Shown piece by piece: positions 1-6,708 of a stretch of DNA of 6,708 nucleotides. Below the pieces are notes generated by a model. The model was not told the origin of the DNA. It made no database searches and was given only the letters and a program-made list of their open reading frames with translations. The stretch covers positions 1 through 6,708 of the forward strand of contig DYBS01000124.1 in the NCBI GenBank assembly GCA_019418525.1. Reading direction: 5' to 3'. A program made the translations under genes and the position numbers. Numbering within the stretch: the stretch's first letter is position 1; every line of letters begins with the position of its first letter. This DNA is from Clostridiales bacterium (GTDB lineage: Bacteria > Bacillota > Clostridia > Oscillospirales > Oscillospiraceae).

Positions 1-489
1 GTCCACAATGCGGCGGTGCAGCTTCAGTCCCACTGTCAGGTCGCCCCGCCCCTCGGCCGTCTCACAGCCGTGGGCGAACAGCTCCACCAGCAGCTGGGAC
101 CGGCTGTGCCACCGGGCCAGCAGGGCCAGCTGCCGGTCCCGCTGTGGGGCGAAGGTCCGCAGACACAGCTCCAGCTCAGGCAGCCGGGTCCGGTCGGCCT
201 GGCAGGCGGCATAGCGCCCCTCAAAGGAGCGGTCCAGCTCGGGGGCCAGGGCCAGGTAGACGCAGTGGCGCTCAAAATCCGTAAGCCGGTAGGCCCGGAA
301 GAGGTACTCCAGGGGCACCACCTCCCCCGCGTCCAGGGTGGCCTCACTGCGCCGGCGGAGGGTGCGCTCCAGGTGCTGGGCCTTCCAGGTGGGGTCCTCT
401 GTCCCTCCCTCCGCCAGGGACAGGCGCAGAGCGCACAGCTCCAGCACCTGCCCCAGATATTCCTCCGGGGAGGCAAAGGGTCGTTCCAT
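1..489 (-). CDS. N-terminal part of an eCIS-type (Afp15-like) AAA+ ATPase, cut by the window edge
   Basis: The frame is open from ATG at 489 to the window edge, giving 163 residues that begin MERPFASPEEYLGQVLELCA; the rest lies beyond position 1. What is seen: a helical, Leu/Arg-rich domain with YLFRAYRLTDFERHCVYLAL (about residues 59-78), then APELDRSFEGRYA, a DRTRLPELELCLRTF stretch (about 96-110), and LTVGLKLHRRIVD at the edge. From family knowledge, the same order (LxRxFxLSxFERxxLLLAxAPELD, YAxLQDDxTRxxPT, then a short L-LD-R segment) opens the AAA+ ATPases of eCIS loci, which are thought to act in particle assembly or remodelling. Walker A/B motifs are not visible because that part is outside the window. 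The start is set by GGAGGTGA 5 bases upstream, 21 bases after the previous stop, so the gene is probably translated from the same transcript as the SLH gene. Similar ATPases may occur outside injection loci, so the system assignment is inferred. Confidence 0.68.
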   Translation of the reverse strand, partial: MERPFASPEEYLGQVLELCALRLSLAEGGTEDPTWKAQHLERTLRRRSEATLDAGEVVPLEYLFRAYRLTDFERHCVYLALAPELDRSFEGRYAACQADRTRLPELELCLRTFAPQRDRQLALLARWHSRSQLLVELFAHGCETAEGRGDLTVGLKLHRRIVD

Positions 490-494
490 GGGCG

Positions 495-502
495 TCACCT
501 CC
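495..502 (-). promoter_or_regulatory. Ribosome binding site of the AAA+ ATPase gene
   Basis: On the minus strand GGAGGTGA lies 5 bases before ATG at 489, a near-perfect anti-16S match. It sits wholly within the 21-base gap after the SLH gene stop and decides the ATPase start. Confidence 0.85.
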
Positions 503-510
503 GTTGAGAA

Positions 511-1062
511 TCAGAGATTGCTCAGAAGAGTGGCCACGATTTGGGCCATCTCCCCCCGGTTCAGGGTGCTCTTGGGGTAGAATTTATAGTTGTCCGGCAT
601 TTCCAGGATGCCCGCTGCCCGCAGGCGGATCACCGCGCCGGAGGCGTAGGCCGCCACCTCGTTCAGGTCGGTATACCCCGTGTCCAGACCACGGGAACGC
701 AGACGCAGGCCCACACCAGTGCCGATATTGCTCAGAAGGGCCGCCATGTCCTGCCGGGTGATGGCCTCGTTGGGCCGCAAGAGGCCGCCGCTCACCGTGC
801 CGCCGGCCAGGTTATTGAAATAGACCCAGCTGGCCGTCTTGGCCAGATAGGAGCTGGTGGGCACATCGGAGTAGACCTGAACCGCCCGTGTGGGCAGATT
901 GGAGACCGACAGGGCGCTGGTCAGCAGACTGAGGAACTCTCCCCGGGTGGCCGGCTCGTCGGGGCGGTAGAGCCCGCCCTGATAGCCGGTGATGACGCCC
1001 CGGGAGGCCAGGAAGGTCACATAGGGGTTGGCCCAGTGGTCCGGCCCCACATCCTCAAACAC
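511..1062 (-). other. Three SLH repeats (cell-wall anchor)
   Basis: These cover residues about 974-1156 of the surface protein. Each repeat opens with an aromatic-x-Asp motif (VFEDV, VYSDV, GYTDL), has a central Gly-rich turn (GVITGYQGGLYRPDE in the first, GGTVSGGLLRPNE in the second, AGILEMPDNYKFYPKS in the third) and closes with a Thr/Asn-Arg-x-Glu/Asp motif (TRGEF, TRQDM, NRGEM). The canonical ITRAE-like motif is only partly kept, most loosely in the third. The protein ends right after the third repeat, the usual layout of an anchoring triad. Confidence 0.9.
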
Positions 1063-3981
1063 CGCCGGGCGGTAGGCCACGCCGAACTTGGACAGGTGGG
1101 TGGTGAAGAAGTACACCCCGCCCGCCGTGGGGTCGTAGTAGCACTCGGTGACCAGCTCCACGGTACCGTCCTCATGGATGTACTCCACCACAATGGCGTT
1201 GGTGTCCTCCCCCTCCGCCGGCGTGTAGGGCACAAAGATGCGCACTCCGTAGGCCTCGGTAAATACGGTTACCTCCTCACCGTCCACCGTAAGGGTGGCG
1301 TCTACGCCGGGCCGCCCCTCATGCTCCAGACGGGTGAGGGTGAAGGACACCGCCCCCTCCCGCTGGGCCGTCTCCTGAATGGTATCCCCATAGAGGCTCA
1401 TAGAACCCGCCGGGGTCTCCACCGTAAAGCGGTCCCACTCCTCGCCGGAGATGCGCTGGAACTGAGTATCGGTCAGCTCCAGGATGTAGGTCTGATTGTC
1501 GCTGTCAGGGCTCAGGTCCTCGATAACGATGATGCCCTCCTTGTAGCCGTCGCCCTCCAGCTGCTCGGCGTCCTCCGCGTGCTTCCGGGCCAGATCCAGC
1601 AGGGCCTCCAGTTCCTCGTCGGTGACGGTGGTGGTGCTGACGCCCCCCTCCTCCACCGTGCCCGCGGGCCAGAGTCTGGTGTCGCTGCTGGCGTCCTCCT
1701 CATCCAGCTCATTCTCCACCCGAATGGAGGGGCTGGGCGAGGGCTCGGGAGTGGAAGTCGTCTCGTCATCGTCGTCATCGTCCCAGCCTCCGCCGCCTCC
1801 GCCATCGGTATCTCCGCCGCCGGGGTCGTTGGGCACGATACCGGAGACTCCCACCGTGAGCTCCATGGGATCGGCGGGGACCGGATCAGTCTCCCCGTCG
1901 CCGTAGTCCATGGTGATATACCACCACACGTTCAGCTCATTGCCCATATAGTCGATGGACCACCCCTCCGGCGGCGTCAGCACCGGGGTGGACTCGCTGT
2001 ATGCAAAGTCCACCGTCAGACGCAGCGAGATGCTGCCCGGCTCACCGGGTACCGCTCCTCTGGTACAGGTCAGGGTATAGCCATCCCCGCTCGTCTCCGG
2101 CACCGTGACCAGACGGATGAAAGCATCTTCATGCACCGTGAAGGTGATGGTGCAGTCTCCGGTAAGGACGTCGCCGGGGAGCACAGCGTCGCCGTATTCA
2201 TTCACCGTCAGATCGATGTCCAGGGGCTCCGCCGGGCCGCCGCCCGTGTCGGCAACGGAGACCGTAGCGCCGGTGATCGCCGTAGTCCAGTCCACCTGGT
2301 ACAGACCAGAATCGGCGTGGAAGGAGAGGTCCAGGTCCACGCCCTGCGGCCACTGGACGCTGGAGACCTCCTCGTAGTCCACCCAGGTGGAGAAGTAATC
2401 GTTGGAGGTAAAGGTGATAGTGATATCCTCCCGGATGTCCATGTCCATGACCACCTCGCCTTTCCCCTCCATGCCGCTGGTGTCGATGGTGATGGTCCGG
2501 GCGTCGGTCACCGTAACCGCATCCGGATAGTCCCGAACCGCGTTATCGGGCCCGAAGCCATATCCGCTCGCCGCAGTCAGTGTCACCGTCGTGCCGGGAA
2601 CAAACTGGCCAAAGGCGTAATTTCCGTCTACCTGCCAAAAATACAGGCCATAGAGGTCTTCGGAGGAGAGGCTCGCATTGGGAACTCGCTCCATTCGCAG
2701 CACCGGCATGGTCTCAAACAGAGCGCCGTCCTGGCTGTAATACCAGTCCCCGTCCATGCCCTGGGCCGCATAACGGCTGCTCTCGTCCGGCGCACTCTGC
2801 GCCTCTACGGTGGGAGGCGTGATGGGAAGGACGGCCTGTCCGCCGCTCTCCGTCACTGTGACGCCGGTGTAGATGAGGGTGGTCCCGCTCTCAAAGCGGG
2901 TGCTGTACAGGGACGTGCCCTCCGTGGGCAGCCAGTACCCCTCCCGCTTGAGGGTCAGGTTGTAGGTTCCGGTGGGGACATACTGGTTTCCCGCCGCGTC
3001 CTGGTAGATGGTCCCGTTCGCGATGACCGTCCAGTCCGCAAATTCCGCCCCCACAGGATAGAGCCAGCCCTCCGTTCCGGTGACCTCCCACACGGTGCCG
3101 TTGAGAGCCGCCGTGCTCAGGCCCGTGATCTGTACATCGGTGACGCCGGTCCAGTCGGTGCTGCTCAGCACCAGGGTATGCTCGTCCCGGAATTCCACCG
3201 TGGCATTGTCACCCTGGGAATCCGTCACCTGCGGCAGTACGTCCGTGATAAAGATATAGTCGTCGGTGAGGGTCAATTCCAGTTGGTCCGGGATAAACCA
3301 GCCGTAGAAGAGGGACGTCCCCTCGGTACTCTGTTCATACAGCTGCCCGGGGGCAAAGTCGTCCACCATCGGCTCCTCGATGCGCAGCTGCGGCATCTGC
3401 TCAAACAGCCCACTGTCGGTCTGGTGATAATACCGGTCAGTGTTATTCGTATCATTCTCGACCACGTCGTTTCCGTCGGGCACCTCACGGGCCTTGATGC
3501 TGGTAATGGCGGGGAAACCCGTGGTCGTCTCAATGACCAGAGTGGTTCCGCCCTCCTCCACCGTGCAGGAGGTTACCGTTGCAGATTCCACTGAAGTGGG
3601 CGCCAGCAGAAGTCCCTCTCTGGTTGTGTCATCCACTGCCTTCAGTGTGACGGTAAAGGAATCTGCATCCATTGGATAATACCAGTTCCCCTCAGCATCC
3701 TGATAGGTGTCCTGATTCTCCCCCACGGTCAGCGACTGGACCTCCCAGAGCCAGTTGTCAACATCGCCGGTGTCCGAAATTCCGTTGAATGGATATACCT
3801 GAATCCCATCTTCCGTAAAGTATGTGGTTTCATCGGGACGCTGCGTCACCACATAGTGCTCCGCCGATACATTCAGATAGGAGGCCCCCAGAATGATCCC
3901 GGTCATGAGGATGGCCGCGGCCAGACAGAGCCCCAGGCGCAGGATGGTCCGGCTCCGGGCCGGGTTCTTTTCATGATTCAT
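511..3981 (-). CDS. Large exported surface protein with three C-terminal SLH repeats
   Basis: The protein has 1156 residues from ATG at 3981. An N-terminal basic stretch (MNHEKNPARSRTILR) leads into a hydrophobic segment (about 16-35), with NVSA followed by EHYV as a plausible signal-peptidase site, so it is probably exported. Residues about 60-700 are Thr/Val/Asp-rich beta-type sequence with a duplicated module. Residues about 715-755 form a Gly6-Trp-Asp6 and Pro/Ser linker. Residues about 760-970 form a beta-rich domain of a type I recall just before SLH repeats in clostridial surface proteins. SLH repeats lie at about 974-1024 (FEDVGPDHWA, ATRGEF), 1034-1086 (YSDVPTSSYL, ITRQDM) and 1099-1156 (YTDLNEVAAY, LNRGEM). 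SLH triads are known to bind secondary cell-wall polymer, so the protein should sit on the cell wall with its N-terminal part outward. I recognise no enzymatic domain, and its role is unknown. It lies 28 bases after the sensor gene and 21 before the ATPase gene. Confidence 0.9.
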   Translation of the reverse strand: MNHEKNPARSRTILRLGLCLAAAILMTGIILGASYLNVSAEHYVVTQRPDETTYFTEDGIQVYPFNGISDTGDVDNWLWEVQSLTVGENQDTYQDAEGNWYYPMDADSFTVTLKAVDDTTREGLLLAPTSVESATVTSCTVEEGGTTLVIETTTGFPAITSIKAREVPDGNDVVENDTNNTDRYYHQTDSGLFEQMPQLRIEEPMVDDFAPGQLYEQSTEGTSLFYGWFIPDQLELTLTDDYIFITDVLPQVTDSQGDNATVEFRDEHTLVLSSTDWTGVTDVQITGLSTAALNGTVWEVTGTEGWLYPVGAEFADWTVIANGTIYQDAAGNQYVPTGTYNLTLKREGYWLPTEGTSLYSTRFESGTTLIYTGVTVTESGGQAVLPITPPTVEAQSAPDESSRYAAQGMDGDWYYSQDGALFETMPVLRMERVPNASLSSEDLYGLYFWQVDGNYAFGQFVPGTTVTLTAASGYGFGPDNAVRDYPDAVTVTDARTITIDTSGMEGKGEVVMDMDIREDITITFTSNDYFSTWVDYEEVSSVQWPQGVDLDLSFHADSGLYQVDWTTAITGATVSVADTGGGPAEPLDIDLTVNEYGDAVLPGDVLTGDCTITFTVHEDAFIRLVTVPETSGDGYTLTCTRGAVPGEPGSISLRLTVDFAYSESTPVLTPPEGWSIDYMGNELNVWWYITMDYGDGETDPVPADPMELTVGVSGIVPNDPGGGDTDGGGGGGWDDDDDDETTSTPEPSPSPSIRVENELDEEDASSDTRLWPAGTVEEGGVSTTTVTDEELEALLDLARKHAEDAEQLEGDGYKEGIIVIEDLSPDSDNQTYILELTDTQFQRISGEEWDRFTVETPAGSMSLYGDTIQETAQREGAVSFTLTRLEHEGRPGVDATLTVDGEEVTVFTEAYGVRIFVPYTPAEGEDTNAIVVEYIHEDGTVELVTECYYDPTAGGVYFFTTHLSKFGVAYRPAVFEDVGPDHWANPYVTFLASRGVITGYQGGLYRPDEPATRGEFLSLLTSALSVSNLPTRAVQVYSDVPTSSYLAKTASWVYFNNLAGGTVSGGLLRPNEAITRQDMAALLSNIGTGVGLRLRSRGLDTGYTDLNEVAAYASGAVIRLRAAGILEMPDNYKFYPKSTLNRGEMAQIVATLLSNL
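1720..1840 (-). other. Low-complexity Gly/Asp/Pro linker in the surface protein
   Basis: At about residues 715-755 the protein reads PNDPGGGDTDGGGGGGW, then six Asp and a TSTPEPSPSPS stretch. This probably forms a flexible acidic hinge between the outer beta-rich region and the wall-proximal part. The codons are mixed (ggc/gga/ggt and gat/gac), so there is no long perfect microsatellite. Confidence 0.8.
2686..3006 (-). repeat. Second copy of a duplicated protein module in the surface protein
   Basis: Residues about 326-432 run from YQDAAGNQYVPTGTYNLTLK to YYSQDGALFETMPVLRMER. The order and spacing of landmarks match the copy at 3373-3705: YQDA-GN-Y-P, then a Thr/Leu strand ending in Lys, then YY-Q-GLFE-MP-LR-E. 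The copies lie about 230 residues apart. The similarity is at protein level only, which suggests an old duplication. Confidence 0.75.
3373..3705 (-). repeat. First copy of the duplicated protein module in the surface protein
   Basis: Residues about 93-203 run from YQDAEGNWYYPMDADSFTVT to YYHQTDSGLFEQMPQLRIEE, matching the copy at 2686-3006. The offset is 233 residues at the YQDA anchor and 229 at the LR anchor, so the full unit is about 230 residues and likely extends past these landmarks on both sides. I do not recognise the module as a named domain. Confidence 0.75.
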
Positions 3982-3984
3982 AGG

Positions 3985-3992
3985 CACCTCCT
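3985..3992 (-). promoter_or_regulatory. Ribosome binding site that fixes the surface protein start at 3981
   Basis: On the minus strand AGGAGGTG is followed by CCT and then ATG at 3981. An in-frame GTG at 3987 would add two residues, but it overlaps the end of this Shine-Dalgarno sequence and has none of its own at usable distance, so ATG at 3981 is preferred. Confidence 0.85.
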
Positions 3993-4009
3993 GATTGGTT
4001 GCAAGTCCA

Positions 4010-6708
4010 TCAATAGCGCTCCAGCCACACCGGATGGTCCCCGCCGTTCTCTTCCCGGTAGTAGGTGTCGCAGAGATAGAGATAGTGCTTGGCCGCCCTG
4101 TCCTGGCGGTGCTTCTTCAGCACCTCGATGAAGAGCAGGCGGGCGTCGTAGTATTCGTGGGAGCAGAACAGGGCCACGCCCCGCTCGAACTGGGCCCGGG
4201 TCTCCTCCTTGAGCTGGCGGGTGGTCTCGTCATCCCCGTCGTACACGTCATAGAGCCGCTCCAGCCGATCCAGGGCGCGCATCTCCACGAAGCCGATGGT
4301 GCGGGCGTGATAGCGCGTCTCAAAATCCGGAATAAGGGCAGCGGCGCTGCCGGTGAGGAGGACGCTGGCCCCGTAGCGTACCGCCAGAGGCCGCAGGAAA
4401 TTGGTAAAGCTGGTGTGCTCCGAGATGGTCATGGCCTCCAGCCGCTCCTCCGCGCCCACAATGCCGATCATGGCCGGGCCGGCGCTGAGAGTGACGTGGA
4501 AGTCCAGATCCCGGTCCCCCGCCTCCTCCAGGCGGGCCGGGCGCAGGGTCTGACACAGGGTCACCGCCGCGTCCAGAGCCCGGTCGGGCCGGTCAGTGTA
4601 GATAGCCAGCAGGCCTGCCCGGTCGAAGCGGTCCACCAGGCCCCCCGTCTCGTCCACCACCGGCACCAGCCGGGAGAGGACCTGGTTGATGAGGCGGAAC
4701 ATCTCCTTGGAACGCAGGCTCCGGGCGATGTCGTCAAAGGCACCTGCCGAACAGTTGAGCACCGTGGCCTCCACGCTGGTCTGATCCTCCAGGCGCACGT
4801 CGATGACGCTGGACTTCTCCAGCAGATCGAACACCCGGGCGGGTACAAAGCGGGAATAGCCGTCGCTGGTCAGGCGGATCTCCTTGTCCCGGAAGGCCAC
4901 GCTGCGGCTCATGTCGTTGAAAGCCCGGGTGATCTCGGCCACTTCGTCCCGGCCGTGCTCCGGCGCCTGGACCCCCAGGCTGCCGTCCCGGAGCTCGTCC
5001 ACCCGGCGCTTGAGCACCCCCAGGGGGTGGAGAGAATAGGCGATCACCGCCGACAGCAGCACCGCCAGCACGGCCAGCACCGACAGGTTCACCAGCGTCA
5101 GGGTGCGGGCGCCCTGCTCCACGGCGTAATCCAGGGACTGCCGGGTGTCGCCGGTCTCGATGACGGCCACCACAGTCCCGTCCTCATCGGTCACCGGGGT
5201 GAGGAGCACCGTCCACTCCCCCAGGCTGTCCCGGAAGGAGGTGCGGATGCTCTCTCCGGTCTCGGCGGCCTGGTAGAACTCCTCCGCCACGGAGGCACTG
5301 TACCGGGCCTCCACCGGCACACCCACATAGTCCTGCTCACAGATGAGGGAAACCAGCTGCTCGTCCTCCAGCTTGTAGAGCCAGAAGTAATTGGAGGTGT
5401 ACACCTCCTGCACATCGCCTGAGGCCGTGCGCAGCTCCCCCTGGTGGGGCAGCACGTTGAGGGCCGCGCGGATCTCGTAAAAGTAGACGTTATCGAACGC
5501 CTCCGCCGGGTCCACATCCTCAATATAGCTGGCGTTCAGGGTGGCGGTCTGCTGGCTGGTGAGGAGATAGAGCCGCTCATACTGCCCGTCCACCAGCTCC
5601 CGCTGGAAGATGGCGTTGACGAGCAGGTTCATCCCCACCAGACTGACGATGAGGATAGGCAGGAAGGCGCACAGGAGCTTGGTGACAATAGGCACCTTGC
5701 CCCGGGTGAGCACCAGGAAGGCCCGGGCCAGCAGATACACCACCGCCGCCAGCGCCCACACGCCCAGGAACCCCAGCAGCACGCGCAGGGCGATGTGCCC
5801 CACTGGGGCGCTGAGCCGGTCCACCGTCACCGCGCCGCCCTCCCGGAACAGGCCCAGGGCCGTGCCGTCTGACACGGCGGCGGTGCAGCTTCCGTCCTCG
5901 TCAAAGGCCACGGCGCTGATCCCCCGGTCGGGGATGCCCCGCTCCGAGCGCTCGTACTGAAAGACCGGGCGGCCGGTGTCCGACAGGTCCATCCGGTACA
6001 CCCGCCCGTTGGAGGAGGCCGCGTACAGCCCGTCCTCCCCGTCGTTGGCGAAGAGGAGCAGCGCCTCCCCCTCCGCGACGGGGAAGCAGCGCTCAGGCTC
6101 CTCACCGGGGGTGAGCACGTACACCTCCCCCGCCGGGGTGCTGAAGGCCACCTTTCCCGACGCGGCGGCGTAGAAGTCGGTGAAGCCCACGCCGATGTCG
6201 GTCTCAAAGACCGCCGCCTCCACGAAATCACTGCCCTCCACAGCCTTGTAGAGCCGGGCCGTGGCAGTCTTTCCGGTATAATCCGTGCGGAAGCAATAGA
6301 GCACCCCGTCCCGCACCTGGATGGCAAAGTTGTTATCCTGGGAGTCGTCCTCCACCGGCAGCGTCCACACCGGCTCCAGCCGGCCCTTGGCGAAGTCGCA
6401 GAGGTACACGGTCTCCGAGAGGATGCGGTCGCTGACGATGTCCGCCTCCCGCTCCAGCACATAGACCGCCTCCCCGTCCCGAACCAGGCAGTCATAGGAG
6501 CGGTAGGCCGTGCCGCTGCGCACGTCCCGGCGGATCTCCTTTAAAAGAGCCCCGCTCTCATCGGTCTGGAAGAAGCGGAACTGGTCCTCCCCCTGGTCGA
6601 TGCCGTACACGGTCTCCCCCACGGGGAGGGTGGCGATCCCCTGACGGAAGGGCAGGGACGCCCCCCGCCACCCCAGGAGCACCGCCGCGGCCAGGGAGAG
6701 CACGAGTA
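4010..6708 (-). CDS. Membrane sensor with HAMP and degenerate class III cyclase domain; 5' end outside window
   Basis: The frame stays open to the window edge, so the true start lies just beyond 6708. GTG at 6703 falls inside the first hydrophobic helix and has no ribosome site. Residues counted from that GTG: helix 1 (about 1-11); a first extracytoplasmic region (15-300) rich in short beta strands, perhaps propeller-like; helices 2 (304-331) and 3 (341-365) joined by a basic loop (RGKVPIVTK) that fits a cytoplasmic turn; a second outer region (370-530), Cache-like, ending DEDGTVVAVIETG; helix 4 (535-560); HAMP to about 610; a cyclase-like domain (618-810); and a TPR-like tail (820-897, ERGVALFCSHEYYDARLLF). 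The cyclase framework survives (FVPARVFDLLE, GPAMIGIVGAEERLE), but both metal-binding Asp positions (LNCSAGAF, RFDRAGLLA) and the nucleotide and transition-state positions (SEHTSFTNFL) are changed. It likely senses outside signals and works by protein contact rather than cyclic nucleotide synthesis. It is first in the visible operon. Confidence 0.85.
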   Translation of the reverse strand, partial: LVLSLAAAVLLGWRGASLPFRQGIATLPVGETVYGIDQGEDQFRFFQTDESGALLKEIRRDVRSGTAYRSYDCLVRDGEAVYVLEREADIVSDRILSETVYLCDFAKGRLEPVWTLPVEDDSQDNNFAIQVRDGVLYCFRTDYTGKTATARLYKAVEGSDFVEAAVFETDIGVGFTDFYAAASGKVAFSTPAGEVYVLTPGEEPERCFPVAEGEALLLFANDGEDGLYAASSNGRVYRMDLSDTGRPVFQYERSERGIPDRGISAVAFDEDGSCTAAVSDGTALGLFREGGAVTVDRLSAPVGHIALRVLLGFLGVWALAAVVYLLARAFLVLTRGKVPIVTKLLCAFLPILIVSLVGMNLLVNAIFQRELVDGQYERLYLLTSQQTATLNASYIEDVDPAEAFDNVYFYEIRAALNVLPHQGELRTASGDVQEVYTSNYFWLYKLEDEQLVSLICEQDYVGVPVEARYSASVAEEFYQAAETGESIRTSFRDSLGEWTVLLTPVTDEDGTVVAVIETGDTRQSLDYAVEQGARTLTLVNLSVLAVLAVLLSAVIAYSLHPLGVLKRRVDELRDGSLGVQAPEHGRDEVAEITRAFNDMSRSVAFRDKEIRLTSDGYSRFVPARVFDLLEKSSVIDVRLEDQTSVEATVLNCSAGAFDDIARSLRSKEMFRLINQVLSRLVPVVDETGGLVDRFDRAGLLAIYTDRPDRALDAAVTLCQTLRPARLEEAGDRDLDFHVTLSAGPAMIGIVGAEERLEAMTISEHTSFTNFLRPLAVRYGASVLLTGSAAALIPDFETRYHARTIGFVEMRALDRLERLYDVYDGDDETTRQLKEETRAQFERGVALFCSHEYYDARLLFIEVLKKHRQDRAAKHYLYLCDTYYREENGGDHPVWLERY
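4270..4855 (-). other. Cyclase-homology domain lacking catalytic residues
   Basis: Set against the family pattern recalled from memory, the first metal motif (FSDIRGFT type) reads LNCSAGAF, with Ser at the Asp position. The second (FIGDAILA type) reads FDRAGLLA, with Ala at the Asp position. The later IGDAVNLAARL-type segment reads ISEHTSFTNFL, losing the Asn and Arg used for ribose and transition-state contacts. The Gly-rich turn (IGIVGAEERLE) and overall spacing are kept, so a folded but probably inactive domain is expected. The alignment was made by eye. Confidence 0.72.

Noticed and set aside
36..476. Minus-strand frame of 146 codons at the low edge
   Set aside because: It is an out-of-frame reading within the ATPase gene, rich in Trp, Cys, Pro and Arg, with no ribosome site. 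The true frame runs from 489 to the edge without a stop.
16..507. Plus-strand open frame of 163 codons at the low edge
   Set aside because: It is the in-register antisense shadow of the ATPase gene, which has a strong ribosome site and family motifs.
1764..1806. Phase-variable simple repeat in the Gly/Asp tract
   Set aside because: Synonymous codons are mixed, so there is no long perfect DNA repeat that would favour slippage.
541..3594. Plus-strand open frame of 1017 codons opposite the surface protein gene
   Set aside because: Its codons sit in exact register with those of the minus-strand gene, so it stays open simply because that gene avoids TTA, CTA and TCA, which are rare codons in GC-rich DNA. 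Its product has no recognisable domain, while the minus strand has a signal segment, SLH repeats and a ribosome site.
3870..3945. Lipobox (LGLC) near the N-terminus of the surface protein
   Set aside because: The residue before Cys is Leu rather than Gly, Ala or Ser, and the Cys lies at the start of the hydrophobic stretch instead of its end. An ordinary signal peptide or anchor fits better.
3979..3987. GTG at 3987 as the start of the surface protein
   Set aside because: It overlaps the Shine-Dalgarno sequence of the ATG at 3981 and lacks a ribosome site of its own.
3995..5422. Plus-strand open frame of 475 codons opposite the sensor gene
   Set aside because: It has the same codon register opposite a real gene and the same explanation. 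Its His/Gly/Val-rich product looks like no known protein.
6701..6703. GTG at 6703 as the real start of the sensor gene
   Set aside because: The frame is open to the edge (Leu precedes it), the GTG lies within a hydrophobic helix, and no ribosome site can be seen. A start just outside the window is more likely.

Overview
The window holds three protein genes, all read from the minus strand, with gaps of only 28 and 21 bases and a strong Shine-Dalgarno site before each of the two visible starts. This looks like one operon read from high to low coordinates. No stretch over 300 bases lacks a gene, and I see no RNA gene, mobile element, CRISPR array or terminator. Both ends cut a gene: the sensor gene lacks its first few codons at the high end, and the ATPase gene lacks most of its length at the low end.

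The DNA is GC-rich. Hand-counted 60-base blocks in the two outer genes are 72-75% GC. The SLH (S-layer homology) wall-anchoring repeats, strong GGAGG-type ribosome sites and protein style suggest a high-GC gut-type Clostridia, perhaps Oscillospiraceae related to Flavonifractor. That placement is an inference.

In reading order: (1) 6708-4010 encodes a membrane sensor with two extracytoplasmic regions, four membrane helices, HAMP, a class III cyclase-like domain and a TPR-like tail. The cyclase fold is recognisable, but the catalytic residues appear to be gone. (2) 3981-511 encodes a 1156-residue exported surface protein with a duplicated module of about 230 residues, a Gly/Asp/Pro linker, a beta-rich domain and three C-terminal SLH repeats. 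(3) 489-1 encodes the N-terminal 163 residues of a protein matching, from memory, the N-terminal domain of AAA+ ATPases found in extracellular contractile injection system (eCIS) loci (Afp15-like).

The most interesting reading is that this is the edge of an uncharacterised contractile-injection locus in a Gram-positive bacterium, with a wall-anchored surface protein and a probably non-catalytic receptor of cyclase ancestry in the same transcript. Only the ATPase N-terminus supports the injection-system link inside this window. Sheath, tube, baseplate and spike genes would have to lie outside it.
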